A DNA stretch of 64,000 nt from Chionoecetes opilio. Taxonomy: Eukaryota; Arthropoda; Malacostraca; Decapoda; Majidae. Location of the stretch: NCBI GenBank assembly GCA_016584305.1, contig JACEEZ010018140.1, positions 37,501-101,500 on the forward strand, in the 5' to 3' direction. Made by a program: the position numbers and the translations under genes. The notes beneath the pieces are model-generated. The model ran no database searches and was not told the origin of the DNA. It worked only from the letters and a program-made list of their open reading frames with translations. Position 1 is the stretch's first letter. Each line of letters begins with the position of its first letter. Of the stretch, positions 25,487 to 35,754 are shown in pieces.

Positions 25487-25751
25487 ACTGGATTGTGGAG
25501 GAAAGAGATTGAATAGAAGGACAAGAAGGAAAGGAAAGGAAGGAAGGAAGGAAGGACTGACTGACTGAAGGAAGGAAGGACTGTGTGTGTGTGTGTGTGT
25601 TGTGCGTGCGTGCGTGTGCGTGTGCGTGTGCGTGTGTGTGTGTGCCAGGCAATGCTGCGTCTCGTTATGGCGTGAGTAATGCACAGGTGGAGGGTGAGAC
25701 GGACTTCACAAAGGTCAAGCAACGTACTTTATCTTACCAAGGCTTGAAGCT

Positions 25752-26178
25752 TCTCCTCCTCCTCCTCCTCCTCCTCCTCCTCCTCTTGTTTCTCTATATT
25801 TCTTTTTTTATCTTCTTTTTCTTTTTCTTCGTTTTCCTCCTCCTCCTCCTCTTATTTTTTTCTTTTTTCTTCAATCTTCTTCTTCGTCTTCCTCCTCCTT
25901 CTCCCTTTCCTTCTTTCTCCTCTTCTGCCTCCTCCTCCTCCTCCTCCTCTTATTTTTTTCTTTTTCTTCTATCTTCTTCCTCCTCCTCCTCCTCCTCCTC
26001 CTCCTCCTCCTCCTCCTCCTCCTCCTCCTCCTCCTCCTCCTCCTCCTCCTCCTCCTCCTCATCACTCCTCCTCCTCCTCTTCCTCCTCCTCCTCCTCATC
26101 ATATTCTCCTCCTCCTCCTCTTCCTCCTTTTCCTCTTTCTTGTACTCTTCCTCATCTTCCTCTTCCTCCTCCTCCCCG
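25752..26178. repeat. (CTC)n polypyrimidine array
   Basis: Over 400 bp of CCT trinucleotide with TTTTTCTTTTTCTTC interruptions. Poly-Ser, Leu and Arg frames on the two strands are artefacts. Confidence 0.97.
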
Positions 26179-26498
26179 GATATTAAGAAAGAATCCGCTG
26201 TCGTCTCACTTCCCCAACTTTTTCATCTATTTTCACCATCATTTCCTTGGCAGTGTTCCATCAGTGTGTTACGCAAGCCTCTCTCTATAAGGGCGCCAGC
26301 ATATGAGCGGCATTCATCTATACTCGAACCACGTTTTAGATTTTGATGATAAAAGTAATGGGCAGCGTGAGGGTTTATAGCATCAATGAATGCAGTCTCA
26401 TGCATTATAATGTACCGGCAGCGTTCGTGGCTCGGGGGCTCGCATAATGGAGCCGAACCAGTGATGAATACTATCTCGGCGACGCCCCGAGTTTTAGA
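26179..26498. other. Unique island
   Basis: Non-repetitive sequence of balanced composition, including TTTATAGCATCAATGAATGC and a CTCGGGGCG-like dyad near 26480. No exon could be supported. Confidence 0.35.
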
Positions 26499-26585
26499 GA
26501 GAAGAGAGAGAGAGAGAGAAGAGAGGGAGAGAGGAGAGAGAGAGAGAGAGAGAGAGAGGAAGAGGAGAGAGAGGAGAGAGAGAGA

Positions 26586-26645
<60 letters not shown>
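26499..26645. repeat. (GA)n microsatellite
   Basis: About 147 bp of GA with AGGAGAG slips in the first half and pure GA in the second. Confidence 0.97.
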
Positions 26646-26649
<4 letters not shown>

Positions 26650-26735
26650 AGAAACACTGTGTTATGTGTACAAAGCCATTCCGATTGTATTTCTAAGCAT
26701 CATACTTATTACGGGTAACTTCTGGTAGTAATGAT

Positions 26736-26905
26736 GATAATAGTATGATAATGATAAAAATGGTTTATTTGATAATAATAAAAATAATAATAGTAATAAC
26801 AGTAAAAATAATAATAATAATAGTAATGATAATAACAATAATAGTAATAATAATAACAAACAAAAATAATGATGATAATGATAATATTAATAAGGATAAT
26901 ATTAT
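26736..26905. repeat. ATAATA-rich low-complexity tract
   Basis: Degenerate (AAT)n with TAGTAAT, GATAAT and AACAATA variants. Confidence 0.85.
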
Positions 26906-27056
26906 AACAATATTAAATAAAGCTAAGGACTTGGTGAAACATGGCTAACGTTACCGCAGAGTTGTATTTAGTATAATTCACTGAATGTCCACCTGTCCAG
27001 CTAAAGGTCTGCCATTTCTGTCCTAATTTCAACCATACTTTCAAGAACTTTCATCT

Positions 27057-27319
27057 CTACCGTAGATAATACTATAGTCGCCAGTCACTTGTCACTGCAC
27101 TAATGTCGCCAGGCACAATATATTACGAATTTTAGCATCACTACAGACTTTTATGTGCCACTGAAGACATGTAGTGTGATGTACGTAATATAAACTACTG
27201 TGCATGTCTCTTCTGTGGCACATAAAAGTCTGTAGTGATGCTAAAATTCGTAATATATTGTGCCTGGCGACATTAGTGCAGTGGCAAGTGACTGGCGACT
27301 ATAGTGTTATTGACGGTAG
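27057..27319. mobile_element. Hairpin MITE of the CTACCGTAGATAA family
   Basis: A near-perfect inverted repeat with arms of about 115 bp and a 31-bp loop (27172-27202). Its ends read CTACCGTAGATAATACTATA and, inverted, CTACCGTCAATAACACTATA. The arms contain GTGGCACATAAAAGTCTGTA and a TAAAATTCGTAATAT stretch, also found at 54800-54850 in the longer element at 50000-54898. It has no open frame. It is a compact, non-autonomous member of that family. Confidence 0.8.
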
Positions 27320-28185
27320 AATGGTTTTGAACTATACTCAGCCAGGCTTATTCAATTTCTTCAGTAGTTAAAAGAATTGTTTTTTTTAGATCACGTGTGT
27401 AAAACCAGAGTGTTACAACAATTGCTGCGATAATACCAAACAGTCTCATAATCCTAACCATGGACACTTAACTATCATAAATACATGTAAGCTATGTAAA
27501 AGCCTCAGACCACAATTAATTACCTTCATTTCCAAAATTTCTATGAGTGAGAGTAACTTGAATTCATTACAATACTTAGCAAGGTTATCACGTAGTCTGA
27601 ATTGCTTGCGTGACGGACAAGTTTACATTAGTTTAGTGAGTCATGCATTACAAGGCTTCACAAAACTGTCAATTAGCCGTGATTTGCGAGCCTGGACTAC
27701 CTGGTTACCAATCCTTCAGTGCTGCGGCTTCAAATCAACGTGTTAACTCAACTTTTTTTTCCATTATTGTTGTATTATCTCCGCTCATAAAGTCATAATG
27801 CTTTTTTTTATATGATAAGGCGTATAATCAAACAGTTACGCACACTTAACACGATAGTATTTCTATTAATCTTGCTTAACACCACAAATTACTCGAATCA
27901 TAGATAACTAACATGATGACTGAGGTGGTTATTATATTTATGGAAGAGCAACACGCACGCAACAAGTCTTCTTATACATGTTAGTGCGTGAAGCAGCGGC
28001 AACCTGAATGGGAAATTAGCACATGTTAAAATAATGATAATAAAAGATTGTTGTATTTCTCTCCCAACCACAGAAGAATACTGAAACGAATTAGAAAAAT
28101 ATAATGAAAGCAATTTATTACCATGTACGTTCTCTTGATGGCAGGTGGTGGGAGCAGAGGACGTTCTGCAATAGGCAGTAAGCGG
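27320..28185. other. AT-rich unique spacer
   Basis: No repeat or exon that I can support; small open frames around 27543-27746 have no recognisable features. Confidence 0.35.
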
Positions 28186-28316
28186 CTCCTCCTCCTTCTC
28201 CTCTTTCTCCTCCTCTTCTGCCTCCTCCTCTTATTCTTTTTCTTTTTCTTCAAACATCCTCCTCCTCCTCCTCCTCCTCCTCCTCCTCCTCTTCCTCCTC
28301 CTCCTCCTCCTCTCGG
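28186..28316. repeat. (CTC)n polypyrimidine array
   Basis: CCT trinucleotide with a TTATTCTTTTTC interruption; poly-Pro and poly-Gly frames are artefacts. Confidence 0.95.
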
Positions 28317-28871
28317 GGTTAAGTATAGCGGCGACCTCCTGCCTAACCGATATTTCCTAATGATTTCCTGCACTGTTATTATGTTCCATTTACACTACAG
28401 AAACAAATCGTTCTTCTATTTCCATAACATTGTCTGAGCGCTCGTTTATTTTGGGTCAACATGAAACTGGGTCTTACGTCGCCGCTCAGGAAGGCACATC
28501 AAGTTCCTTTCCACATTGAAGCTCCTTGAGTCCCGGCGCTCCTGAACCAAGGCTGAGCTTAATCATGAACGAACTGAGAACTCAAAGCCTGGTTCCCTTT
28601 TTGTTTTAACTAAACTTTATTTTTTGGAATATTATAAGTGATGTGTCTGGCTTATCTTAGTGTGTTTTTTGTGTTTGGTTTTCTGTGTATTTGCTATTGA
28701 CTTATTTTATTTTTGTTTTAGCTTATTTCAGTTCTTTTTTGTTTGGTTTTCTGTGTATTTTCTATTGACTTATTTGATTTTGCTTTGTTACGTATTGGTA
28801 AGGAATTCATTTTGTGTGTTGGAATTGACTGGATTTCTTTAATGTGTCTATCGAAGTGAAGCCTGGATACC
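28317..28871. other. Unique spacer with a T-rich duplicated segment
   Basis: A segment containing GTTTGGTTTTCTGTGTATTT occurs at about 28674 and again at 28741, an approximately 67-bp direct duplication. Otherwise unique. Confidence 0.5.
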
Positions 28872-29075
28872 ATAAGGAGGACGAGGAGGACGAGGAGAGG
28901 AAACAGAGGAGGAGAAGAGAGATGGGGGCGAAGGAAGGAGGAGAAGACGAAGAAGGAGGAGGAGGAGGAAGAGGGGGAGGAGGAGAGAAGTGGGGGCGAG
29001 GGGAGGAGGAGGAGGAGGAGGAGGAGGAGGAGGAGAGAAATGGAGGCGAGGGGAAGAGGAGGAGGAGGGGGGGGA
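28872..29075. repeat. (GGA)n polypurine array
   Basis: GGAGGA with GAGAAG and GGGGGCGA interruptions, all purine apart from rare C and T. Confidence 0.95.
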
Positions 29076-29630
29076 ACTCAAACAATAGCTCGATAATAGC
29101 ACTAAACTGGAAGCGAAATTGCCCCTCCATTACTACTAACACGAACCATTAATAAACCTTGTCACCCGGAATAGTGTGGGGTGCCATGTCCCCTCTCTGA
29201 CCCCCCCCTACCCCCCCCACCCCTCACCCCCTCCGCCCTCCCCCTCCACCCCTCCTTCACTAACACACTTGTCCACACTTACCTCTGATTCGATACTTCC
29301 TCACGACACAGAGACATTAAGACACTGAGCAGCTTTGTTTGACATCACAGTAGCTATTAGAGGGACACTATTTATTTTTGTCCTCAGATTCAGTGTTCTT
29401 ATTGATTGCTATCGATTATTGTTATGATTGTATGATGGATTATTATATTATTGTACTATTGATTATTGTTTACTGTCGCGTATCTTTGAGTTACTCCCAG
29501 TCCTGTCTTGGTAAACCCTTGCTTGAACTCTCTTCCTGTTTCAATTTTTCCACTTTCCTACGACTTAAATCGTAGAATGAAAACTAGGAACTTAGAGGAA
29601 ATGTCACATCTAATAGAGACTGAAAGGCGA
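29076..29630. other. Unique spacer with C-rich run
   Basis: C-rich low-complexity sequence at 29198-29255, then AT-rich unique sequence. No gene supported. Confidence 0.35.
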
Positions 29631-29631
29631 T

Positions 29632-29707
29632 GGACACACACACATACACACACGCACACACACACACACACGCACACACACACACACACATACACACACA
29701 CACACAC
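29632..29707. repeat. (CA)n microsatellite
   Basis: CA dinucleotide with CATACA and CGCACA interruptions. Confidence 0.96.
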
Positions 29708-30278
29708 TATGACTTTCGCTAGTGCATTAAAAGGCCACCTCGATACAGTGAACTAAACAAACACGGACCCTCATCACTCATTGGTCCGGTAAAAGTAGTA
29801 CGAGATTTATTAACAGCCTTAGTAACCCCCACACGCGCCCCGCCTAAAGCCATTATCGTAGCAGCTATCACGCGCTTCCTTCACTTTCAGGACAGATAGC
29901 GAACCCAACGACCTAAATGTCTGTTCGTTCCACTTCTTATCAAACTTCATATTCAACTTCATCGTTCCGCTTTATCTAAAAAACCAATAAAAAAAATAGA
30001 TTAGTAAATAAATAGATAAATAAAAAAAATGGAAAATAAAAACATTAAAGCCAAAGCCAATATAAAAGGTAAATACTTGATAGCTTGTCATTTTTATTTA
30101 GCATAGTATTACATATTTTGTTAGGGCCTCCCCGTGTTTTGCTTAGTATTGAAGACATTCTGACGATCATTACTTTCATAGATATGGTAAAGATAGGAGT
30201 AAGGCGGGGGGATGATGAAGAAAACCTTAGTAACAAACTTGACTAGGCAAATGCTAATCTTTGTACAGGGTGGTAATG
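29708..30278. other. Unique spacer
   Basis: AT-rich from 29970 with several A-runs. No gene or element identified. Confidence 0.35.
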
Positions 30279-30485
30279 GTAATCTTTAATAGGGTGATAA
30301 ATGATTGGAATGGACTCAGTCGTCAGGTGGTCAGTACGGAGTCATTAGAGAGCTTTAAAAGGAGGCTGGATAGATTCATGGATGGGGATGAAAGGTGAAT
30401 GTAAGGTAGTGTTAAGGAACAGGAACTACCACGTGTAGGTCTCGCGGCCTCTTGTAGCTTCCTTATTTTCTTATGTTCTTGTATT
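30279..30485 (+). mobile_element. LINE 3' end with RT C-terminal remnant
   Basis: Starting at about 30290, one frame reads Asn-Arg-Val-Ile-Asn-Asp-Trp-Asn-Gly-Leu-Ser, then Ser-Phe-Lys-Arg-Arg-Leu-Asp-Arg-Phe-Met-Asp and a stop. This is the conserved C-terminal tail found after the reverse transcriptase of CR1/Jockey-type LINEs (N-x-W-N-x-L ... S-F-K-x-x-L-D). The following segment GTAGGTCTCGCGGCCTCTTG and a TTCTTATGTTCTTG tail are shared with 3536-3602 on the opposite strand. It is a 5'-truncated, dead copy. Confidence 0.75.
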
Positions 30486-32170
30486 GTATTTTTACCGTAA
30501 CTTTAATAAAATACATGAGGGTTATAATGCCTTCCGCGCACCTGTTTTCAGCCTTTAATCTGAGAGCATCCAAAACCTTGTGGGCGAATCATGGATCACT
30601 AAGATGGGGTATAATCATTTAAGTCTTATATACCCGCCTTTTTTTCTTGCTTGAAATCCACTTTTTATGCGATACTTATTATTCTAAGATAAATATATAT
30701 AAACGAACCTTTAAGACTACTGGTGCCCCGCCCCTCACACTGGGCACGCGGGGAGCTGCCCATCACTGCGTAGAGAAAGTCCTGCCCAGCGGCCTCGGAC
30801 TCGCCTCACAATGGGCCAGTTAATCAACAGTAACTCTCAGCACGTCCTATTCATTACCACCTCGTGCAGATAATGAACGACCCGGCAAAACCTCGATAAA
30901 GGGGAACGTTTTGCCGCGTCTGGTGGAGGTGAAGTCCGTGGCAGCGGCGGGAAATCAGCGGCGAGGCCCCTGAGGAACAGCTGGAGGAAGGGTGAAGTCG
31001 AGGCTCACACCCGCCAGGCCGCGTTAAGGCGTACAAAAAAGAAAAAAAAAAAAAAAAGTGCTCGGCCGTGTAGCATTTTGTAAGTATTAACATTCTGGCA
31101 CTTCAGCAGGAGGGTTTAATGGCGTAAATTATATTCGTAATGACACAGATAACGAAGGTGCACCGTGACGCAAGGGGCCGGGTATCCGCCTCCCGCTCCT
31201 TCACACCCTGAGAGCTGCCGAGAAGTGAAGGTGGTCTGATCTTCCGCCCCGCTGGTGAAGGGCGAGCTATAAACCCTTCCCTGCCTCATAATAAGCAGTA
31301 TTCTGCCCCGCCAAGTCGGTTTAGGTTACAGCTATTGGCCGCTGCGAGATTCAATCCACCTTACGGACAGGTTAAATGCGTGTCCCCATGTGGGTAGGGA
31401 GAGATAAGGACCGCTGACGGCGAGCATAATAGTTTTCACACCCGGAGCCGCCGCCGCTCGGACCCCCAGCGTGGCCAGCCGGTTGCCAGCCGCGGCCAAC
31501 CTCCACACCCATCATGTTCCCGCCTCGCAAATCATAGGCGCGCATCACCGGGATCTATGCGTGTGAATGTTTCTCGTAATCACACCTCAGCTGAATTCAC
31601 TTTATCTTCAGCGATGGAAGGAGAAACTCGTCCGTCTTTGTTCCTTTGGCCTCTCGCCCGGCAGGCATTTAGATTCAATCGACGTTAAGTTTTTTATTAG
31701 TGCGAGGTTCTCTTAACAGGGCATCAGAGTTCATCACCACTTTATTGAATATCAGCTACAAACACATGGCGGGGCGTAACCTAGCCCTGGTAAGCCTTCA
31801 ACTCTTATCCCGCAAACCATCGCGGCGATTAAGTACCGGCGTAAGGCATAAGTCTCTGCAGGAACTCCACCCTGGATTGCGGTGCCCCATGCCCTCCTCC
31901 TTGCCCCATACCCATACCCTTCCTCCTCGCCCCATACCCATACCCTGCCTCCTTGCCCCATGCCCTCCCTCCTCGGCCTGGTGGGGGAGTGGTTCATCGG
32001 GGAGTAATGGGGGTGTCTGGGGAGCGATTCATTCCGCACCTCCACATCACATTAATCTGCCGCTCATAACGATGGGAGTTACACAGTTTATGATTTTTCT
32101 ACTTTATATTTTTTTCTTCTTTTTCTTTTTTACATCACAAAGGACTGGCCAAGGGCACCATTTAATTAAT
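30486..32170. other. Unique GC/AT mosaic island, longest in the left half
   Basis: Two GC-rich stretches (30720-31080 and 31140-31560) are separated by AT-rich sequence. It is the longest microsatellite-free, unique-looking part of the first 34 kb, interrupted only by an A-run at 31040. A CCATACCCATACCCT repeat lies at 31890-31960. No exon with matched splice sites could be built. Possible conserved non-coding sequence; unproven. Confidence 0.35.
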
Positions 32171-33845
32171 CAGGGGCGTAGTTAGGCCTGGGCATTGGGG
32201 GCTGTAGCCCCGAATGTTTTATGAATAGCCCCGCATCGCAAATACCTTATTTTTTTATTTTATTTATTATTATATATTTTTTCTCACAAAAATAAGAAAA
32301 GCTCTGACTGGGGCCAACATGAAATTATAGTAAAACACAAGATATTTGGTTAAATGTTACTTAGCGTATGCTGAAGGCATCCTTTTTATGAGCAGCACAT
32401 GAGAGAGGTGGAGAGAACAGAGATGAGGAGTGCATGACAGAGGAAACACCAAAAGACCGGATAGGTGAAGGATAGGTGAAGAAGAGAATATCAGATGGAC
32501 AAGACACAGAGTTAACAGAAGTGCATTTTTTTCTAATTGCATTTTTTTCTAATTGCATTTTTTTCGAAGTGCATTTTTTTCGAAGTGCATTTTTTTCGAA
32601 GTGCATTTTTTCGAAGTGCAATTTTTCGAAGTGCATTTTTTCGAAATGCATTTATTTCGAAGTGCATTTTTTCGAAGTGCATTTATTTCGAAGTGCATTT
32701 TTTCGAAGTGCATTTATTTCGAAGTGCATTTTTTTCGGAGTGCATTTTTTAAGAAGTGCATTTTTTTCGGAGTGCATTTTTTTCGAAGTGCATTTTTTCG
32801 AAGTGCATTTATTTCGAAGTGCATTTTTTCGAAGTGCATTTATTTCGAAATGCATTTTTTTCTGAGTGCATTTTTTTCGAAGTGCATTTTTTTCTGAGTG
32901 CATTTTTTCGGAGTGCATTTTTTAAGAAGTGCATTTTTTTCGGAGTGCATTTTTTTCGAAGTGCATTTTTTTCGGAGTGCATTTTTTTCGAAGTGCATTT
33001 TTTTCGGAGTGCATTTTTTTCGGAGTGCATTTTTTTCGAAGTGCATTTTTTTCGGAGTGCATTTTTTTAGAAGTGCATTTTTTTCGGAGTGCATTTTTAA
33101 GAAGTGCATTTTTTCGAAGTGCATTTTTTTCGGAGTGCATTTTTTAACAAGTGCATTTTTCGAAGTGCATTTATTTCGAAATGCATTTTTTTCGGAATGC
33201 ATTTTTTTCGAAGTGCATTTTTTTCGGAGTGCATTTTTTTCGAAGTGCATTTTTTTCGGAGTGCATTTTTTTCGAAGTGCATTTTTTTCGGAGTGCATTT
33301 TTTTCGAAGTGCATTTTTTTCGAAGTGCATTTTTTTCGAAGTGTATTTATTTCGAAATGCATTTTTTTCGATGTGAATTTTTTTCGAAGTGCATTTTTTC
33401 GAAGTGCATTTTTTTAAGTGCATTTTTTTCGAAGTGCATTTATGTGTGTCCTTGGCCAGTCCTTTGTGATGTAAACAAAAATAAAGTAGTTATAAGACCG
33501 AGGTTGGTCAGATTTCAGTACTGAACAAAGCATTGGGAATATACAATCTATATAGTCATATATAGATGCTTCATCACGCCAAAGCTTTCTTTTTTTTTTA
33601 CTCCTACTGATGAAAATAAAAATAATAAGGAAGTTGAACCCCAACTCAGATTGTCTAAATTATATTTTAATTTCATGTTTCGAAAGTTATCCTAAGCAAA
33701 TTACCGGAGCCTTTTGGTAGAGCACAGTGTCTCACATCTTATATTCATTATACTCATAAATAAATTGAAAATTATCCTGTAAAAATTTAAAGATCTCTTG
33801 GCTGGGCTCAGCCCCCAATGTTTCAAGATCCTAAATACGCTCTTG
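32171..33845. mobile_element. hAT-like MITE, copy 1, with internal minisatellite
   Basis: The left end is CAGGGGCGTAGTTAGG and the inverted right end is CAAGAGCGTATTTAGG, a hAT-type terminal pattern. Both ends and most of the interior match, in reverse orientation, the element at 57730-58482 (shared blocks include GATGGACAAGACA, TTATAAGACC with GGTTGGTCAGATTTCAGTA, and a long match around 33610-33840). Unlike that copy, this one holds about 940 bp of a 16-17 bp tandem array. I see no matching 8-bp target duplication at these boundaries (TAATTAAT versus GGCACAAA). Confidence 0.75.
32518..33455. repeat. 16-17 bp minisatellite inside the hAT-like MITE
   Basis: About 55 copies of GTGCATTTTTTTCGAA, with variants TCGGA, TTAAGAA and TTATTTCGAA and T-run lengths of 5-7. 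Phe/Ser/Lys/Cys-rich frames on both strands are artefacts. Just after the array lies GTCCTTGGCCAGTCCTTTGT, an inverted near-copy of a segment at 32131-32155 just left of the element. Confidence 0.95.
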
Positions 33846-34024
33846 GGCACAAAAGAAAAGATAACAAAAAGGCCGCTTAGTTGGCAGTCCCTATAAAAAG
33901 ACAGTAAGAGAATAAAGAAATGGGGTGGGCCAATTTAGCATACGGGAATCTGCGCGGCGGTGTAATGATTTCCTAACACTCATTTAAATCAAGTAAACAT
34001 ATTTGTAATTATAAAAACCTATGG

Positions 34025-34266
34025 GATAAAAGGTAAAGATGGGAGCATACGCTAAGCTGCGCGTGGCATGCGGTGCTCATCTCCGTGGCATTAGCCCTTA
34101 GAGCCTGTGGTGGGATAGGACCCGTTACCCCGGGACACAGGGCTAGTGTGACTCCCGGGTTACCAGTTACCTTCCCCAGGTTACCCCAGGTACCCATTTA
34201 TCAACCCCGAAAGGAAGGAAGAACAGCTGGGTAGGCTGGTCACTGACTTGCCCTGGCCCGGGATCA
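34025..34266 (+). mobile_element. SINE-like dispersed repeat, copy 1
   Basis: The first 120 bp, including GGTGCTCATCTCC, TTAGCCCTT and GAGCCTGTGGTGGG, match in reverse orientation the segment at 37005-37146. The 3' part includes TTCCCCAGGTTACCCCAGGT and ends CCTGGCCCGGGATC, reminiscent of a SINE body with a pol III B-box-like GGGATC end. Two copies 3 kb apart define it as a dispersed element; the SINE class is inferred from size and composition. Confidence 0.55.
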
Positions 34267-35601
34267 TTACTATACGCTGGTCTTGAAGTTAAATAGAAGT
34301 TCTTGAGTTTGGGGACAAAGCAAAGTTAACTTGTACTTGGATGAGTGTGTGTGTATCGTATTACCAGCTTTGAAGGACAAGAGAAAAAACATGGTAGTTT
34401 CTGTATATTTATTAGTAAGAGGTATATGAACAACTCCTGAGTTTACGTCCCGTCTCTTTATATATGTTTTCAATTGATAAATAGGTTTTTTTTTGCACGT
34501 GTCGAATGTAACCGAGACAACTCACGTAACTTAATCATTTCATGTAAAAATGGCAACAGTTACAATGATAGTTTCGAGCCTCACCCAGCCTACTAGCCCC
34601 TCGTTGATCCAACCGCGACCACGAAACACTAGTGAATTTGAGATTTCTTTTAGGGATGCAAATTACATGGAAATTAAAATAACTACTAACTATATTGCAT
34701 TGATAGTTGCTTATAAGTATTCATTAAAAGACCACATTACTACTACAGAAAATGTAAAGTCAATTGGCGTCGTGTTAAGTTCTGCAGCACAGCTGAAGAG
34801 GTGCAGAACACAGGATGTAAGTTAGCTGTAGGAAAAATATTTTGTTACATCTCTACCAGTTCCCATGACATCACAACAATGACAAGTAGCTACAGGTTGT
34901 TACTTGTTTCTGCTCAACAGTTCAGTTGCCGTATAAATGCTTTTCCCAAAAAGCAGTTTAACTAAACGTCTACATACGTATTTACATTTGCATATGAAAA
35001 TATATAACGCGATTATGTAGAATGAATAAAACTACAATTTCAGCTGCGTATCCAAGTGGTTTTTTAAATTACTGGTAAAGGAATATATATATATATATTT
35101 TTTTTTTCATAAGGCAATTCTCACAAACTTGTGGGGTGACAAACACAGCAGTTCTCTCACACAAATACCCAATGCCCAAATAACTGAAATATAAAAACAA
35201 TAAAACAAAATAAATAAAAAAAATTCTTGTAAAATCTGATAAACTTTTGTAGAATCTATAAATTTTCGGGGGCAGAATCTATAACCTGTAATACTAATAA
35301 TTTTGTATATCTAGGATGAGTTAACGGAAAGTTGTACAGAGTTATTTTGTGAGCGAACTACTCAGTGTTTTGAGCAAACCTTAGAGCAAAATACATGTTT
35401 GGGAGAAGGGTGTATGAATAAGAGAATAAAAATTAAATTAGGAAACTTGATTTTCATATTTACATTTCTTCAAATAATGTATGAAAGACAGCTATCATCC
35501 AATCCATTCTTTCAAAAATACATAGATGACAACTGCTGTCAAGTCTGGTATAGAGTTGTTTAGTGTGTCAATCAGCCTTGCTAGCTATGGACACACTGCC
35601 C
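34267..35601. other. AT-rich region downstream of ACADM
   Basis: It should include the ACADM 3' UTR just below 35602 on the minus strand. I find no unambiguous AATAAA close to the stop on that strand, so I leave the transcript end open. A (TA)n and T-run lies at 35083-35108. Confidence 0.4.
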
Positions 35602-35754
35602 CTAGACGAGGCCCATCTTGCAGCGGGCCAGGTGTTCCCGGGCAATGATCAGCCGCTGGATCTGGGCCGTGCCTTCATAAATTTGGTAAATCTTAGCGTC
35701 GCGCATGAGCTTCTCGACGGGGTATTCCGTGTTGAATCCGTTGCCGCCAAATAT
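35602..35754 (-). CDS. ACADM: ACADM exon 10 (catalytic Glu and stop)
   Basis: Residues 376-425 and a TAG stop. Contains [19 protein letters not shown] and the catalytic Glu402 in IYEGT; ends with a short tail after REHLARCK. Acceptor CACCGGCAG. Confidence 0.97.
   Translation of the reverse strand: MFGGNGFNTEYPVEKLMRDAKIYQIYEGTAQIQRLIIAREHLARCKMGLV

Noticed and set aside
32476..33524. Phe/Ser/Cys repeat frames, possible zinc- or antimicrobial-type peptides
   Set aside because: The array lies inside a MITE and is absent from its sister copy; register shifts with T-run length show no selection on any frame.
34550..34825. 91-residue plus frame in unique sequence
   Set aside because: Possible exon, but I find no family resemblance and no second exon; left unannotated.
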